Assembly (NCBI GenBank): GCA_030602965.1
Contig: JAUVYS010000010.1
Span: forward strand, 1-20,823
Source: Candidatus Bathyarchaeota archaeon
Lineage (GTDB): Archaea; Thermoproteota; Bathyarchaeia; RBG-16-48-13; JAGMEO01
DNA length: 20,823 nt
Direction: 5' to 3'
This document shows, in pieces, positions 20,512 through 20,823 of the stretch (the stretch's first letter is position 1; each line of letters starts with the position of its first letter). The notes beneath the pieces are model-generated. The model was not told where the DNA came from. It made no database searches and was given only the letters and a program-made list of their open reading frames with translations. The translations under genes were made by a program, and so were the position numbers.

Positions 20512-20823
20512 ATGGCTCAACAGAGAGAAGTGTTCAGGGAGATAAGTCCCGCGGATTTTTTTTACAGAAACAGAGATTTAGCCGGATTCACAAATCCATC
20601 CCGCGCCGTATACGCTACTGTCAGGGAGCTACTTGAGAACTCTCTGGACGCATGTGAGCTATATCAGATTCTGCCTGAGATCTACATCAGACTGAGTCAA
20701 GAGAACAGTATTAACGAAAGCATGAACACTTACAGGATAGTAGTGATGGACAATGGGAGTGGTGTGCCCCCTGAGCACATTCCTTCAGCTTTTGGACAAA
20801 TTCTCTATGGTTCAAAGTACACC
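20512..20823 (+). CDS. top6B: DNA topoisomerase VI subunit B, N-terminal part
   Basis: The frame starts at ATG 20512, two bases after the KH stop, and stays open to the window end, giving 104 residues of a protein usually over 500. It begins MAQQREVFREISPADFFYRN and contains the GHKL ATPase motifs: the Bergerat helix ATVRELLENSLDACE (Glu and Asn for Mg-ATP), then VMDNGSGVPP (DxGxG) and the start of the lid FGQILYGSKYT, all in the form specific for topoisomerase VI B. With subunit A it relaxes and decatenates DNA by ATP-driven double-strand passage. Subunit A is expected downstream, beyond the window. Confidence 0.95.
   Translation, partial: MAQQREVFREISPADFFYRNRDLAGFTNPSRAVYATVRELLENSLDACELYQILPEIYIRLSQENSINESMNTYRIVVMDNGSGVPPEHIPSAFGQILYGSKYT

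Noticed and set aside
1..20823. CRISPR arrays and insertion-sequence transposases
   Set aside because: No regularly spaced repeats of 24-37 bases and no transposase or integrase motifs were seen on either strand.

Overview
The window is archaeal chromosome. Evidence: an aIF2-beta / DUF424 / RIO1 kinase / two-KH protein / topoisomerase VI B run, leaderless-looking genes with TATA boxes about 25-30 bases upstream, a tRNA gene with bulge-helix-bulge introns, many TTG starts and modest GC. The gene mix (TACK-type information genes, a eukaryote-like ribophorin I homologue, a bacterial-type MetRS, an Asd sulfurtransferase) suggests a mesophilic TACK archaeon, possibly Bathyarchaeia. That placement is inference.

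Layout. Bases 1-793 hold the end of a Gfo/Idh/MocA oxidoreductase and a Trm112-like zinc protein. Bases 861-975 hold a tRNA-Gln(UUG) gene interrupted by two tiny introns. Bases 976-3520 are an accessory stretch punctuated by two further copies of the tRNA 3' end and its flank. It carries an Arg-rich zinc-ribbon gene, a ferredoxin-isoprenylcysteine methyltransferase (ICMT) fusion and a second ICMT-like gene. Bases 3597-5065 hold a small duplicated membrane protein, a weak ORF, a 5'-truncated DUF2807 gene and an AT-rich spacer with tandem hairpins.

Bases 5066-10333 (minus strand) are a sulfur and Fe-S block. A canonical SufS-like desulfurase, an atypical NifS-like paralogue lacking several active-site residues, IscU and a coupled 93-aa protein form one unit. 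Downstream, with its own TATA box, is the pair DUF39-CBS plus NIL-ferredoxin, which makes homocysteine from aspartate semialdehyde. Together they look like sulfur mobilisation feeding Fe-S clusters and methionine synthesis.

Bases 10420-13497 hold a zinc-ribbon gene, a membrane protein whose whole architecture matches ribophorin I of the oligosaccharyltransferase complex, and a left-handed beta-helix sugar N-acetyltransferase upstream of it on the same strand, suggesting a protein N-glycosylation locus. Bases 13637-18133 hold a MiaB/CDKAL1-type tRNA methylthiotransferase, a 54-aa ribbon-helix-helix protein behind an 11-bp tandem repeat, a bacterial-type MetRS and S-adenosylhomocysteine hydrolase. 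Bases 18233-20823 are the translation, ribosome-biogenesis and topoisomerase run.

The most interesting items are the ribophorin I-like protein, the doubly split tRNA-Gln with its duplicated 3' end, the desulfurase-like protein with a remodelled active site, and the ferredoxin-ICMT fusion.
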